A stretch of DNA of 64,000 nt from Nocardia sp. CC227C. Its GTDB lineage: Bacteria > Actinomycetota > Actinomycetes > Mycobacteriales > Mycobacteriaceae. The number at the start of each line of letters is the position of its first letter. The stretch's first letter is position 1. The notes under the pieces are model-generated. The model was not told the DNA's origin. It saw only the letters and a program-made list of their open reading frames with translations, and searched no databases. Location of the stretch: the NCBI RefSeq assembly GCF_030767025.1, contig NZ_JASITE010000010.1, positions 62,001 to 126,000 on the forward strand, read 5' to 3'. Positions 1 to 7,609 of this stretch are shown one piece after another. The position numbers were made by a program, and so were the translations under genes.

Positions 1-326
1 TCCTTGGCGACCTTCTCCAGGATCGGCTTCGGGGCGCCCTCGACCAGGTCCTTGGCTTCCTTCAGGCCCAGGCCGGAGACGATCTCGCGGACCACCTTGA
101 TGACCTGGATCTTCTTGTCGCCGGCACCCTCGAGGATGACGTCGAACTCGTCCTGCTCCTCGGCGGCCTCGGCCGGGGCGGCACCGGCGGCACCGCCGAC
201 GGCGGCGACGGCGACCGGAGCGGCGGCGGTGACCTCGAACTTGTCCTCGAACGCCTTCAGGAACTCCGAGAGCTCCAGCAGGGTCATGTTGCCGATTTCC
301 TCGAGCAGCTGCTCAACGTTGGCCAT
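1..326 (-). CDS. rplL: 50S ribosomal protein L7/L12 (3' end outside window)
   Basis: This is the stalk protein of the large ribosomal subunit, which recruits translation GTPases. The reading frame starts at the ATG at 326 with MANVEQLLEEIGNMTLLELS, the usual N-terminal dimerisation helix. An Ala/Gly/Pro-rich hinge follows (about residues 35-58), then the start of the C-terminal domain (EFDVILEGAGDKKIQVIKVV). About 108 codons are visible and the C-terminus runs off the left edge. It follows rplJ by 72 nt on the same strand, the standard rplJ-rplL pair. Identity is secure; only the last residues are missing. Confidence 0.97.
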   Translation of the reverse strand, partial: MANVEQLLEEIGNMTLLELSEFLKAFEDKFEVTAAAPVAVAAVGGAAGAAPAEAAEEQDEFDVILEGAGDKKIQVIKVVREIVSGLGLKEAKDLVEGAPKPILEKVAK

Positions 327-398
327 TGTGTTTCCTTTCGGTGGTGATCATCGCCGCGCGGCGGCGACGAAATGCTTCGGGGTGGTGACGTGCAGCCG

Positions 399-929
399 TC
401 AGGCCGCTTCGCCCTCGTTGCGCTTCTTCTCTTCCAGCGCAGCGACCAGGCGGGCGGTCTTCGAGGCCGGGGCGGCGAACAGCCCGGCGGCCTTGTAGAG
501 GTTGCCCTTCATGGCGCCGGCCAGCTTGGCCAGCAGGACCTCGCGGGACTCCAGGTCGGCGATCTTCTCGACCTCGGACACGGACAGCGCGGCGCCGTCC
601 ATGTAGCCGCCCTTGATGACCAGCTGCTTGTTGTCCTTGGCGAACTGCTTCAAGGCCTTCGCGGCATCGACCGGCTCACCGGAAATGAAGGTGATCGCGG
701 TCGGACCGACGAACAAGTCATCCAGGCCAGTGACGCCCGCCTCGGCGGCGGCCAGCTTGACCAGGGTGTTCTTGGCGACGGAGTAGGTAGCGTTCGCACC
801 CAGCGCACGACGCAGCTCGGTGATCTTGCCGACCGACAGGCCACGGTACTCCGTGACAACGGCGGCCGTGGATCCCTTGAACTGCTCCGCGATCTCCGCG
901 ACCGCGGTGACCTTCTCGGGCTTGGCCAT
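399..929 (-). CDS. rplJ: 50S ribosomal protein L10
   Basis: L10 anchors L7/L12 dimers to 23S rRNA and binds its own leader mRNA in many bacteria. The 176-aa product begins MAKPEKVTAVAEIAEQFKGS, which matches the family start. The frame is open further upstream to 1226, but that extension is leader DNA and has no family similarity. A purine-rich AGAGGAGGCGAAGT stretch sits just before the ATG at 929. The last 25 residues form the charged helix (ARLVAALEEKKR) that binds L7/L12. rplL lies 72 nt downstream. A long structured leader precedes the gene (see 1004-1032). Confidence 0.97.
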   Translation of the reverse strand: MAKPEKVTAVAEIAEQFKGSTAAVVTEYRGLSVGKITELRRALGANATYSVAKNTLVKLAAAEAGVTGLDDLFVGPTAITFISGEPVDAAKALKQFAKDNKQLVIKGGYMDGAALSVSEVEKIADLESREVLLAKLAGAMKGNLYKAAGLFAAPASKTARLVAALEEKKRNEGEAA

Positions 930-1003
930 ACTTCGCCTCCTCTCTGGATGGTCGGTTCTCGATGAACTACCGACGTCCGATGGAGGCCCGGAGACAAAGC
1001 AAA

Positions 1004-1032
1004 CGCCCCGGACGCAGAGTGGTCCCGGGGCG
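1004..1032 (-). promoter_or_regulatory. rplJ leader with attenuator-like hairpin
   Basis: The 370 nt between the rplA terminator and rplJ hold no gene and form the rplJL leader and promoter region. Within it, on the minus strand, CGCCCCGGGA pairs with TCCGGGGCG across a short loop and is followed directly by TTTGCTTTGT, the shape of an intrinsic terminator. It lies about 75 nt before the rplJ start. An attenuator or an L10-binding leader is the likely role, because L10 leaders are known in several bacterial phyla. The exact class cannot be settled by eye. Confidence 0.5.
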
Positions 1033-1300
1033 TACAAGAAACATATGGCGAGGTGATTCGCGATGTTTCCCAACCTCGGCTCTCCCTGCGTGGGCCGCCG
1101 GCAATATCGCCGGACCTTCGACTGCCTGACGGCAGCGACCAACGGTCTTCGGTAGAACGATTGGGTGGACATCGAACACGTCGATGACCGTCGATGACAA
1201 TACCCGGTAAGCGTGTGTTGTGCCAAAGCGGGGTCGAAATGGGGGTCTAGGGGGCAGGGCTCCGGACCCCCGAGTTCGAACCGAAACGGTTCACAAAGCG

Positions 1301-1332
1301 AAGAGCCGGTGCGGAATTCCGCACCGGCTCTT
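1301..1332 (-). terminator. Terminator after rplA
   Basis: A perfect 32-nt palindrome (16-bp arms around AGAGCCGGTGCGG) lies 31 nt beyond the rplA stop. On the minus strand it is followed by a TTCGCTTT stretch. It separates the rplK-rplA transcript from the rplJ leader. Confidence 0.8.
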
Positions 1333-1362
1333 TCGTTTTCGCGTGCTACGCGACCTGGAGGA

Positions 1363-2076
1363 TTACGCGTCCTCTTCGGTCAGGTTGCGGGTGCGGTTCG
1401 GATCCACCGGGATGCCCGGTCCGGTGTTCGTCGAAATCGTCACCTTCTTGACGTAGCGGCCCTTCGCGGTGGAGGGCTTCACGCGCAGGATCTCCTCGAG
1501 GGCGGCGCCGTAGTTCTCGACCAGCTTGTTGTCGTCGAAGGACGCCTTGCCGATCACGAAGTGCAGGTTGGCCTGCTTGTCGACGCGGAAGTTGATCTTG
1601 CCGCCCTTGATGTCGTTGACGGCCTTGGTCACGTCGGGGGTGACGGTGCCGGTCTTCGGGTTCGGCATCAGGCCGCGGGGGCCGAGCACGCGCGCGATCC
1701 GGCCGACCTTGGCCATCTGGTCCGGGGTGGCGATGGCGGCGTCGAACTCCAGCCAGCCGCCCTGGATGCGCTCGATCAGGTCCTCGGCGCCGACGGCGTC
1801 CGCACCGGCGGCCTCGGCCTCGGCGGCCTTGTCGCCGACCGCGAACACGATGACGCGGGCGGTCTTACCGGTGCCGTGCGGCAGGTTGACGGTGCCGCGG
1901 ACCATCTGGTCGGCCTTGCGGGGATCGACGCCCAGACGGACGGCGACCTCGACGGTCGCGTCGGTCTTCTTGGTGGCGGTCTCCTTCGCCAGGCGGGTGG
2001 CCGCCAGCGGGGAGTACAGCTGCGAGCGGTCGACCTTGGCGGCCGCCTCGAGGTAAGCCTTGCTTCGTTTTGCCAT
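1363..2076 (-). CDS. rplA: 50S ribosomal protein L1
   Basis: L1 forms the mobile stalk near the ribosomal E site and can repress its own operon. The 237-aa protein starts MAKRSKAYLEAAAKVDRSQL and contains the conserved L1 segment GPRGLMPNPKTGTVT (about residues 131-145). The length is normal for actinobacteria. It lies 71 nt after rplK on the same strand, so the two are probably co-transcribed, with the palindromic terminator at 1301-1332 ending the unit. Confidence 0.98.
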   Translation of the reverse strand: MAKRSKAYLEAAAKVDRSQLYSPLAATRLAKETATKKTDATVEVAVRLGVDPRKADQMVRGTVNLPHGTGKTARVIVFAVGDKAAEAEAAGADAVGAEDLIERIQGGWLEFDAAIATPDQMAKVGRIARVLGPRGLMPNPKTGTVTPDVTKAVNDIKGGKINFRVDKQANLHFVIGKASFDDNKLVENYGAALEEILRVKPSTAKGRYVKKVTISTNTGPGIPVDPNRTRNLTEEDA

Positions 2077-2147
2077 GATTGTCTGTCCTTGTCGTCAGTC
2101 AGAAGTGGTGCGGGACTGGCCGTCCCTCCCACGGAGCCGGAAGGCTC

Positions 2148-2582
2148 TCACTCCGCGATGGTGATACCCATCGAGCGGGCGGTGCCAGCGATGATCTTCG
2201 CCGCGGCGTCGATGTCGTTGGCGTTCAGGTCTTCCTGCTTGGTCTTGGCGATCTCACGGATCTGGTCCATGGTGACCTGGGCGACCTTGTTGCGGTGCGG
2301 CTCGGCCGAACCCTTCTGCACGCCGGCGGCCTTGAGCAGCAGCTTGGCGGCGGGCGGGGTCTTCAGCTTGAAGTCGAACGAGCGGTCTTCGTAGACCGTG
2401 ATCTCGACCGGGATGACGTTGCCGCGCTGCGACTCGGTCGCCGCGTTGTACGCCTTGCAGAACTCCATGATGTTGACGCCGTGCTGACCCAGCGCCGGAC
2501 CGACCGGCGGAGCCGGGTTGGCCTGGCCGGCCTGGATCTGGAGCTTGATGAGCCCAGCGACCTTCTTCTTCTTCGGGGGCAT
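2148..2582 (-). CDS. rplK: 50S ribosomal protein L11
   Basis: L11 binds the GTPase-associated centre of 23S rRNA. The 144-aa sequence starts MPPKKKKVAGLIKLQIQAGQ and keeps the proline-rich ANPAPPVGPALGQHGVNIMEFC segment typical of the N-terminal domain. Its C-terminal domain ends GTARSMGITIAE. Start, length and gene order (nusG, rplK, rplA) all match the family. A strong terminator at 2710-2743 between nusG and rplK suggests rplK has its own promoter in the 2583-2704 interval. Confidence 0.98.
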   Translation of the reverse strand: MPPKKKKVAGLIKLQIQAGQANPAPPVGPALGQHGVNIMEFCKAYNAATESQRGNVIPVEITVYEDRSFDFKLKTPPAAKLLLKAAGVQKGSAEPHRNKVAQVTMDQIREIAKTKQEDLNANDIDAAAKIIAGTARSMGITIAE

Positions 2583-2709
2583 CTTTCTTCCTTGGGTAGG
2601 TTCCTTACGGATTCCCGTAAGCCTTATCCGGGACTTGTGCCCGCCCTACCTGTTCGACGACACGTAGGCGCGCAGGCACAACCCGACAAGTCTATGCGAA
2701 CGCGAAAAA

Positions 2710-2743
2710 GGCGGTGACGCCGGGGCGAACCCGGGTCACCGCC
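2710..2743 (-). terminator. Intrinsic terminator after nusG
   Basis: On the minus strand GGCGGTGAC and GTCACCGCC form a 9-bp stem with a GC-rich loop, followed immediately by TTTTTCGCG. It lies 10 nt past the nusG stop, giving a clear hairpin plus U-tract. Confidence 0.88.
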
Positions 2744-2752
2744 CTCTCACAC

Positions 2753-3523
2753 CTAAATCTTGGCGACCTGGGTGAAGGCCAGTTCGACCGGGGTCTCGCG
2801 GCCGAAGATCGAGACCAGCACCTTGAGCTTCTGCTGCTCGGCATTGACCTCGGAGATGCTGGCCGGCAGGGTCGCGAACGGGCCGTCCATGACGGTGACC
2901 GACTCGCCGACCTCGAAGTCGACCTCGATGACCGGCTTGGCGGGCGTGGACTCGCCGCCGGCGGCGGGGGCCGAGGAGGCAGCGGCGGCGGCCGGGGCGG
3001 CCTTCTTCTGCTGCGCGGCCGGAACCAGGAACTTCACCACGTCGTTGATCGACAGCGGCGACGGCCGCGAGGTCGCGCCCACGAATCCGGTGACGCCGGG
3101 GGTATTGCGGACCGCGCCCCACGACTCGTCGTTCAGATCCATGCGGACCAGGATGTAGCCCGGCAGCACCTTGCGGTTGACGTTCTTCTTCTGGCCGTTC
3201 TTGATCTCGGTGACCTCTTCGGTCGGAACCTCGACCTGGAAGATGTAGTCCTCGAGACCGAGGTTCTGGACGCGGGTCTCGAGATTGGTCTTCACCTTGT
3301 TCTCGTATCCCGCGTAGGAGTGGACGACGTACCAGTCGCCGGGGGCGCGGCGCAGCGCGGCCTTCATTTCCGCGACCGGGTCGGCGGGCTCGGCATCGAC
3401 GGGCGCGGCGGGCTCAGCTTCCGCGGTCGGCTCAGCGCCCGCGGATTCCTCGACGCTCGCGGTGGCATCCACCGTGTCGTCGACCGGGAATTCGTCGGTT
3501 GTGCCGTTCTCCGGGGTGCTCAC
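2753..3523 (-). CDS. nusG: Transcription termination/antitermination protein NusG
   Basis: NusG couples RNA polymerase to Rho or to the ribosome. I place the start at the GTG at 3523 (VSTPENGTTDEF), giving 256 aa. An ATG further upstream would add residues with no family match. The first 85 residues or so are an acidic, Ala/Glu-rich extension typical of actinobacterial NusG. The NGN domain follows (DWYVVHSYAGYENKVKTNLE) and then the C-terminal KOW domain (GESVTVMDGPFATL, SIFGRETPVEL). The gene follows secE and ends at a strong terminator. Confidence 0.96.
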   Translation of the reverse strand: MSTPENGTTDEFPVDDTVDATASVEESAGAEPTAEAEPAAPVDAEPADPVAEMKAALRRAPGDWYVVHSYAGYENKVKTNLETRVQNLGLEDYIFQVEVPTEEVTEIKNGQKKNVNRKVLPGYILVRMDLNDESWGAVRNTPGVTGFVGATSRPSPLSINDVVKFLVPAAQQKKAAPAAAAASSAPAAGGESTPAKPVIEVDFEVGESVTVMDGPFATLPASISEVNAEQQKLKVLVSIFGRETPVELAFTQVAKI

Positions 3524-3655
3524 TGGGCACTCGCTTTCCTGTGTCGTCACGTACATCCTGTGCGCGCCGGGTGCCTTACCCGGCGGATGGCTCCGCCCTC
3601 TCGGACATTCGGCCGAGCCCACCTGTCCGCGACGGTACCCGGCGGCGGCGGTCAG

Positions 3656-4042
3656 CTAGCCGAACAGCCAGTCGACACCCTTGATGAACGCCACATCCAT
3701 TCCGTAGATGAACGCGACCATGAAGACCACGAACACCAGGACGACGCTCGTATAGGTGACCATCTGCTTGCGGTTGGGCCAGATGACCTTGCGCAGTTCC
3801 GAGATGACCTCTTTGAGGAACTTCACCAGGCGCTTGAACGGATTGCCCGAACGACCCGTGTCGGCCTTCGCCTTCTTGGTCGGCCGGTCGATGGTCGCGA
3901 CCGGACCCGTCGAGGTCTTCGTCAGCGACGGAGCCGAGGCCGCGGTGCGCGTCCGCCGGGCGGAACGCTTGCCGCTCGGACGAGCCACCGCGGTGTCTTC
4001 GCCATCCTCGGCAGCGCCGTGGCGATCATCCCGCTCGCTCAC
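3656..4042 (-). CDS. secE: Preprotein translocase subunit SecE
   Basis: SecE is the clamp subunit of the SecYEG membrane channel. The 128-aa product starts with GTG at 4042. It has a basic, disordered N-terminal extension of about 65 residues and then the conserved block RLVKFLKEVISELRKVIWPN. One membrane helix follows (SVVLVFVVFMVAFIYGMDVA). The long N-terminus is common in actinobacteria. It lies 31 nt downstream of tRNA-Trp and upstream of nusG, the standard order. Confidence 0.96.
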   Translation of the reverse strand: MSERDDRHGAAEDGEDTAVARPSGKRSARRTRTAASAPSLTKTSTGPVATIDRPTKKAKADTGRSGNPFKRLVKFLKEVISELRKVIWPNRKQMVTYTSVVLVFVVFMVAFIYGMDVAFIKGVDWLFG

Positions 4043-4073
4043 GTCGATCCTCTCTCGTCGCTGGCATTCAGGG

Positions 4074-4146
<73 letters not shown>

Positions 4147-4195
4147 TCGGCTGAGCGGAGTTGTCGGCCGTCCAGCCACCGTTACATATTCAGTT

Positions 4196-4224
4196 GGGCT
4201 CATCCCCGCACATGCGGGGAACAC
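4196..4224 (-). CRISPR. Solitary type I-E CRISPR repeat (no array)
   Basis: This is a 29-nt element that on the minus strand begins GTGTTCCCCGC and ends GCGGGGATGAGCCC. It has the length, CCCCGC/GCGGGG stem and flanks of actinobacterial type I-E (CASCADE) repeats. Translations across it read VFPACAGMSP, AHPRTCGEH and SPHMRGT, typical of spurious proteins called over I-E arrays. Only one copy exists here, with no spacers and no cas genes in the window. It sits between the hadAB stop and tRNA-Trp. It may be a relic of an array, a stray repeat copy, or a chance hairpin reused as a processing or termination site. Confidence 0.7.
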
Positions 4225-4342
4225 AACACGCGCGCCACTCCTCCGAGCAGCGCGCAGCGGCTGGTGACCCCAGATTTCCGAGTGTACGGGAAGCACCTCG
4301 GGAATCGCCAATCGGGTATGCGGCCTGTGTCGAGCGCCTCGG

Positions 4343-5398
4343 TCAGGCCAGTTGCACGGTCGCGGTGGCGCGGCCGAAGATCTTGCGCCCCTGGGACTTG
4401 GCGATGATGGCGACGACGGCGGTCCTGGTCTCCGGGTCCATGGACTTCACCTTGCCGGTGTACTCGATCTCGGCGGCCCGGTCCACGGGGACGTAGACGG
4501 GGCTGGTGAACCGGACGTTGTACTCCTTGACCGCGCCCGGGTTGCCCAGCCAGGAGGTGACGAAGCCGCCGCCCAGGCCCATGGTGAGCATGCCGTGCGC
4601 CACCACGTTCTCCAGGCCGACGAGCTTGCAGACATCGTCGCTCCAGTGGATCGGATTGGCGTCGCCGGAGACGCCGGCGTAGTTCACCAGGTCGCCGCGG
4701 GTGAGCCGGACGATGCGGGTGGGCAGCTCCTGGCCGACGGTGACATCGTCGAAGCGGATGGCGCGCTTGGCGGGCACCTCGGCCTGGATCTGCTGGACCG
4801 GGACCGGGGTGGCGTGCACCTGGGTCGCGGCGTCGGCGTCCGCCTGGTTGTCGGGCCGCTCGTCCGGACCGATGCCGTGCATGAGCACATTGCCCACCGC
4901 GTCGGAGAGATTGGGATCGATATCGCCGCCGCTGCGGCCGATCAGCGTGGTGTAGGTGGTGAGCACCAGTTCGTCGTTCTGCGCGACCACGTCGTTCTTG
5001 GTGACGATGATATCGCCGCCGAACGCCTGCCGGAACGAGTGCAGGTAGACGATGCAGGAGAGCTTGTCACCGGCCTTGATGGGGCGGTGGAACTCCAGAA
5101 TCTGATCGGTCTGCATGATCTGGCTCAGGTCGTAACCGGTGACGACCTGCTCGAAGAGCTTGCGCTGCGCCAGGATTCCGACCAGGGAGATGAAGGTGAG
5201 CGGCGCGACCAGACCGTCGTAGCCGTACTCCCGCGCGGCGTCCTCGTCCCAGTGCACCGGGTGGTAGTCCTGTACGGCGCGGGCGTACTCGCGCACCTTC
5301 TCGCGGCCGACCTCGTAGTAGTCGGCCACCCGGTAGCGGTGGCCCACCATGGCGGCGGCGTGTGCGGCGGGATCGAAAGCTTCACCCGAATCGACCAT
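4343..5398 (-). CDS. hadAB: Fused (3R)-hydroxyacyl-ACP dehydratase HadA/HadB
   Basis: This is the FAS-II dehydratase that removes water from (3R)-hydroxyacyl-ACP during meromycolate elongation. It has two hotdog (MaoC-like) halves in one chain. Residues ~15-190 resemble HadA/HadC (GREKVREYARAVQDYHPVHW, GLVAPLTF). The last ~150 residues resemble HadB (TRGDLVNYAGVSGDANPIHW, VAHGMLTMGLGGG). In mycobacteria these are separate genes. The HadB half has the catalytic D-x-N-P-x-H. The HadA half also keeps a D-x-H-P-x-H-like motif, which M. tuberculosis HadA lacks. The start is uncertain: I chose the ATG at 5398 with GAGG 5 nt upstream, but upstream GTGs within a repeated Asn-Ser-Ala-Val stretch are possible. 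Confidence 0.88.
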   Translation of the reverse strand: MVDSGEAFDPAAHAAAMVGHRYRVADYYEVGREKVREYARAVQDYHPVHWDEDAAREYGYDGLVAPLTFISLVGILAQRKLFEQVVTGYDLSQIMQTDQILEFHRPIKAGDKLSCIVYLHSFRQAFGGDIIVTKNDVVAQNDELVLTTYTTLIGRSGGDIDPNLSDAVGNVLMHGIGPDERPDNQADADAATQVHATPVPVQQIQAEVPAKRAIRFDDVTVGQELPTRIVRLTRGDLVNYAGVSGDANPIHWSDDVCKLVGLENVVAHGMLTMGLGGGFVTSWLGNPGAVKEYNVRFTSPVYVPVDRAAEIEYTGKVKSMDPETRTAVVAIIAKSQGRKIFGRATATVQLA

Positions 5399-5543
5399 GT
5401 CGGCCTCGATATCCTGTGCGGGCTCGGCATTGAGAGTCACAGCGGAGTTGACGGTCACGGCAGAGTTGAGATTCACGGCAGAGGTGTCCCTATCTGATCC
5501 CAACCCGGGATCGGCGGAGCGCTGAACCACCGCTATATACACC

Positions 5544-5608
5544 AAGTGCCGGACCGGGGCCACTGTCCCTGTGTAGGAGGGACGTAGCGGCTTACCGATC
5601 CGGCACTT
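5544..5608. repeat. Nested inverted repeat between rpmG and hadAB
   Basis: Outer arms AAGTGCCGGA (5544-5553) and TCCGGCACTT (5599-5608) are perfect complements. Inside them GTCCCT (5565-5570) pairs with AGGGAC (5578-5583). No gene is seen in 5399-5637. The fold lies in the rpmG-hadAB spacer and could form an RNA processing or attenuation structure. Function is unknown. Confidence 0.5.
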
Positions 5609-5637
5609 CTTCCACGCGGTAGAGCGCGCGGGTTAAG

Positions 5638-5808
5638 TTAGCGGGATTCGCGGTGCGCCCGGTGGGTGCCGCAGTTCGGGCAGAACTTCTTCAGTTCCAG
5701 CCGATCCGGGTCGTTCCGGCGGTTCTTCTTGGTGATGTAGTTGCGGTGCTTGCACTGCTCGCAGGCCAAGGTGATCTTTGGCCGGATATCAGTGGACTTC
5801 GCGGCCAC
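5638..5808 (-). CDS. rpmG: 50S ribosomal protein L33
   Basis: This is a 56-aa L33 read from GTG at 5808: VAAKSTDIRPKITLACEQCK, then NYITKKNRRNDPDRLELKKF and a C-terminal CPNCGTH. Two Cys pairs (CEQC and CPNC) show it is the zinc-binding form. It lies 41 nt after tRNA-Met and upstream of hadAB. The tRNA-rpmG-had order is the same as in mycobacteria and suggests co-transcription with the tRNAs. Confidence 0.95.
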   Translation of the reverse strand: MAAKSTDIRPKITLACEQCKHRNYITKKNRRNDPDRLELKKFCPNCGTHRAHRESR

Positions 5809-5849
5809 GATTTGCCTTCTTTCCGGTCAGCCTGATGGGTATCAGTATG

Positions 5850-5922
5850 TAGCGATGGCCGGACTCGAACCGGCGACACAACGATTATGAGTCGTTTGCT
5901 CTACCGCCTGAGCTACACCGCC
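5850..5922 (-). tRNA. tRNA-Met (CAT), elongator type
   Basis: A 73-nt cloverleaf lies on the minus strand with anticodon loop CTCATAA. The acceptor GGCGGTG pairs with CATCGCT through two G-U pairs, one of them at position 1-72. The T-arm is GCCGGTTCGAGTCCGGC with a 5-bp stem. No CCA is encoded. The normal (wobble-paired) first pair points to an elongator rather than an initiator tRNA. Confidence 0.93.
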
Positions 5923-6000
5923 TTACGCGCGGTATTGGCAGCAGCGACGGCCCGGTCATTCCGAGGGAGTGCCGAGTCGGTCACCACCGGCAATCCGGCG

Positions 6001-6073
6001 AGCCCCCTAACGGAATCGAACCGTTGACCTTTTCCTTACCATGGAAACGCTCTGCCGACTGAGCTAAGGGGGC
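6001..6073 (-). tRNA. tRNA-Thr (GGT)
   Basis: A 73-nt cloverleaf lies on the minus strand. The acceptor is GCCCCCT/AGGGGGC with discriminator U. The D-arm is GCTCAGTCGGCAGAGC, the anticodon loop is CATGGTA (anticodon GGT), and the T-loop is TTCGATT. It sits 78 nt upstream of tRNA-Met in the same direction. Confidence 0.95.
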
Positions 6074-6256
6074 ACGTCTGCTTGGCTCCGACCCGAAGGG
6101 CGGGGCGCTGAAGACTTGAACGAGGTTACACAACATCTCGACCCAACTCCAAACCGTGTGGTCAAGAGTGGTTTTTACGGCGATAGAGGGGATAGCCGGG
6201 CAGCCTCGCGCGCCCGGCCACGGTGACCGGGCGGGCGCACCTCATCGAGAAACACA

Positions 6257-6293
6257 GAACCCCCTCGGAACCGGCTCGGTCCCAAGGGGGTTC
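6257..6293 (-). terminator. Terminator after tRNA-Tyr
   Basis: On the minus strand GAACCCCCT pairs with AGGGGGTTC around a 19-nt interior and is followed by TGTGTTTCTC. It starts 5 nt after the 3' end of tRNA-Tyr, so tRNA-Tyr is probably its own transcript. Confidence 0.75.
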
Positions 6294-6298
6294 GCGTG

Positions 6299-6381
6299 TG
6301 GCAGGTGTAGGATTCGAACCTACGTAGGCTCTCGCCGACAGATTTACAGTCTGCTCCCATTGGCCGCTCGGGCAACCTGCC
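6299..6381 (-). tRNA. tRNA-Tyr (GTA)
   Basis: An 83-nt class II tRNA lies on the minus strand. The acceptor is GGCAGGT/ACCTGCC. The anticodon loop is CTGTAAA (GTA), followed by a long variable arm and the T-arm GTAGGTTCGAATCCTAC. The discriminator is A. Confidence 0.95.
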
Positions 6382-6521
6382 TGGGTACGCCTCGCAGCGC
6401 GGTGACGAGAATACATCGAACCCCCGCCCGGAATGCAAACCGGCTGGAAAACGCGGTGTCCGACGGACTACGGTCGGCGTTCGAACCCTCAAAACTTCCG
6501 ATCTCGGACAGGAGCACAAGC

Positions 6522-7013
6522 GTGGCCGATTCATCGTTCGATGTCGTCAGCAAGGTCGACCGACAGGAGGTGGACAATGCGCTCAACCAGGCAGCCAAGG
6601 AGCTGAGCACCCGCTACGACTTCCGCGGCACCGGCGCGGGCATCGAATGGTCCGGCGAGGAGAAGATCGTCATCCAGGCCGAGTCCGAGGATCGCGTGAA
6701 GGCGGCGCTGGAGGTGTTCAAGGAGAAGCTGATCCGCCGCGACATCTCGCTCAAGGCGTTCGACGCGGGCGATCCGCAGGCCTCCGGCAAGGTGTACAAG
6801 ATCACAGGAACGCTGGTGCAGGGCATCTCCCAGGACAACGCGAAGAAGATCTCCAAGAAGATCCGCGACGAGGGACCCAAGGGCGTGAAGGCGCAGATCC
6901 AGGGCGAGGAGCTGCGGGTCAGCTCCAAGAGCCGCGACGATCTCCAGGCCGTGATCTCGCTGCTGAAGAACAGCGACTTCGACGTGGCGCTGCAATTCGT
7001 GAACTACCGCTAG
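6522..7013 (+). CDS. yajQ: YajQ family nucleotide-binding protein
   Basis: YajQ proteins are small two-domain, RNP-like folds. Some bind cyclic di-GMP or nucleotides, and their cellular role is not settled. The 163-aa product starts at GTG 6522 (VADSSFDVVSKVDRQEVDNA), preceded by ACAGGAGCACAAGC as ribosome binding site. The family signature STRYDFRGT lies near residue 33. The frame is open far upstream through tRNA-Tyr, which is only chance. A terminator hairpin follows at 7080. Confidence 0.94.
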   Translation: MADSSFDVVSKVDRQEVDNALNQAAKELSTRYDFRGTGAGIEWSGEEKIVIQAESEDRVKAALEVFKEKLIRRDISLKAFDAGDPQASGKVYKITGTLVQGISQDNAKKISKKIRDEGPKGVKAQIQGEELRVSSKSRDDLQAVISLLKNSDFDVALQFVNYR

Positions 7014-7079
7014 CGCCCTCGGCATCCGCCCGGCGTCGGCGCGAGTCCCGCGTCGCGCCGGACCGCTCTGTGACGCGAT

Positions 7080-7110
7080 GGGGCGCGGCACCCGACCGAT
7101 GCCGCGCCCC
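7080..7110 (+). terminator. Terminator after yajQ
   Basis: GGGGCGCGGCA and TGCCGCGCCCC form an 11-bp stem with a 9-nt loop, followed by ACTGTTTCTGCTT. It lies between the convergent genes yajQ and the VOC protein. Confidence 0.82.
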
Positions 7111-7177
7111 ACTGTTTCTGCTTCGCGCGGTTCCGCCTTCCCCGCGTTCTCCGGTTCTCCTGGTTCTCCTGGATCTC

Positions 7178-7609
7178 CTACTTGCCCGGGTCGAACGGGC
7201 GCTTCTCCACGATGACCAGCCAGTTGCCGGAGTTGTCGCGGATCACCGCCTCCACGCCGTACGGGCGTTCGGCGGGCGGCTGCACGAATTCCACCCCCTT
7301 GGCGGTGAGCTCCTCGAAGGTCTTCTGGCAGTCGTCGGTGGCGAGGCCGAGTGCCCCGTGGCTGCCCTTGGCGAGGGCACGGCGGGTGGCCTCGGCCAGG
7401 TCGTCGTCGAGCGGCGGGCCGGGGAGCATGAGGGTGACCTCGAGTTCCGGATGGTCCGGGTGGGCGACGGTCACCCAGCGGAATCCGTTGTCTCCCATTG
7501 TCACATCGGCGGTTTCGACGAAGCCCAGCTTGTCGATGTACCACTGTTTGGCGGCGGTCTGGTCCAGGACGTACACGGTGGCGAGCGAGACGTGGGTGAT
7601 TGCGGTCAT
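7178..7609 (-). CDS. VOC-family (glyoxalase-like) protein
   Basis: This is a 143-aa vicinal-oxygen-chelate fold with two repeats. The first starts THVSLATVYVLDQTAAKQWY with GFRWVTVAHPD. The second contains SHGALGLATDDCQKTFEELT and ends NSGNWLVIVEKRPFD. The family includes glyoxalases, dioxygenases and resistance proteins, so the substrate cannot be read from sequence. Only part of the metal-ligand set (first-repeat His, C-terminal Glu) is evident. An AraC-type regulator lies upstream in the same direction, 95 nt away. Confidence 0.85.
   Translation of the reverse strand: MTAITHVSLATVYVLDQTAAKQWYIDKLGFVETADVTMGDNGFRWVTVAHPDHPELEVTLMLPGPPLDDDLAEATRRALAKGSHGALGLATDDCQKTFEELTAKGVEFVQPPAERPYGVEAVIRDNSGNWLVIVEKRPFDPGK

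Noticed and set aside
1301..1332. The 32-nt perfect palindrome as a regulator-binding site
   Set aside because: It lies right after rplA with a T-rich stretch on the transcribed strand, so a terminator explains it better.
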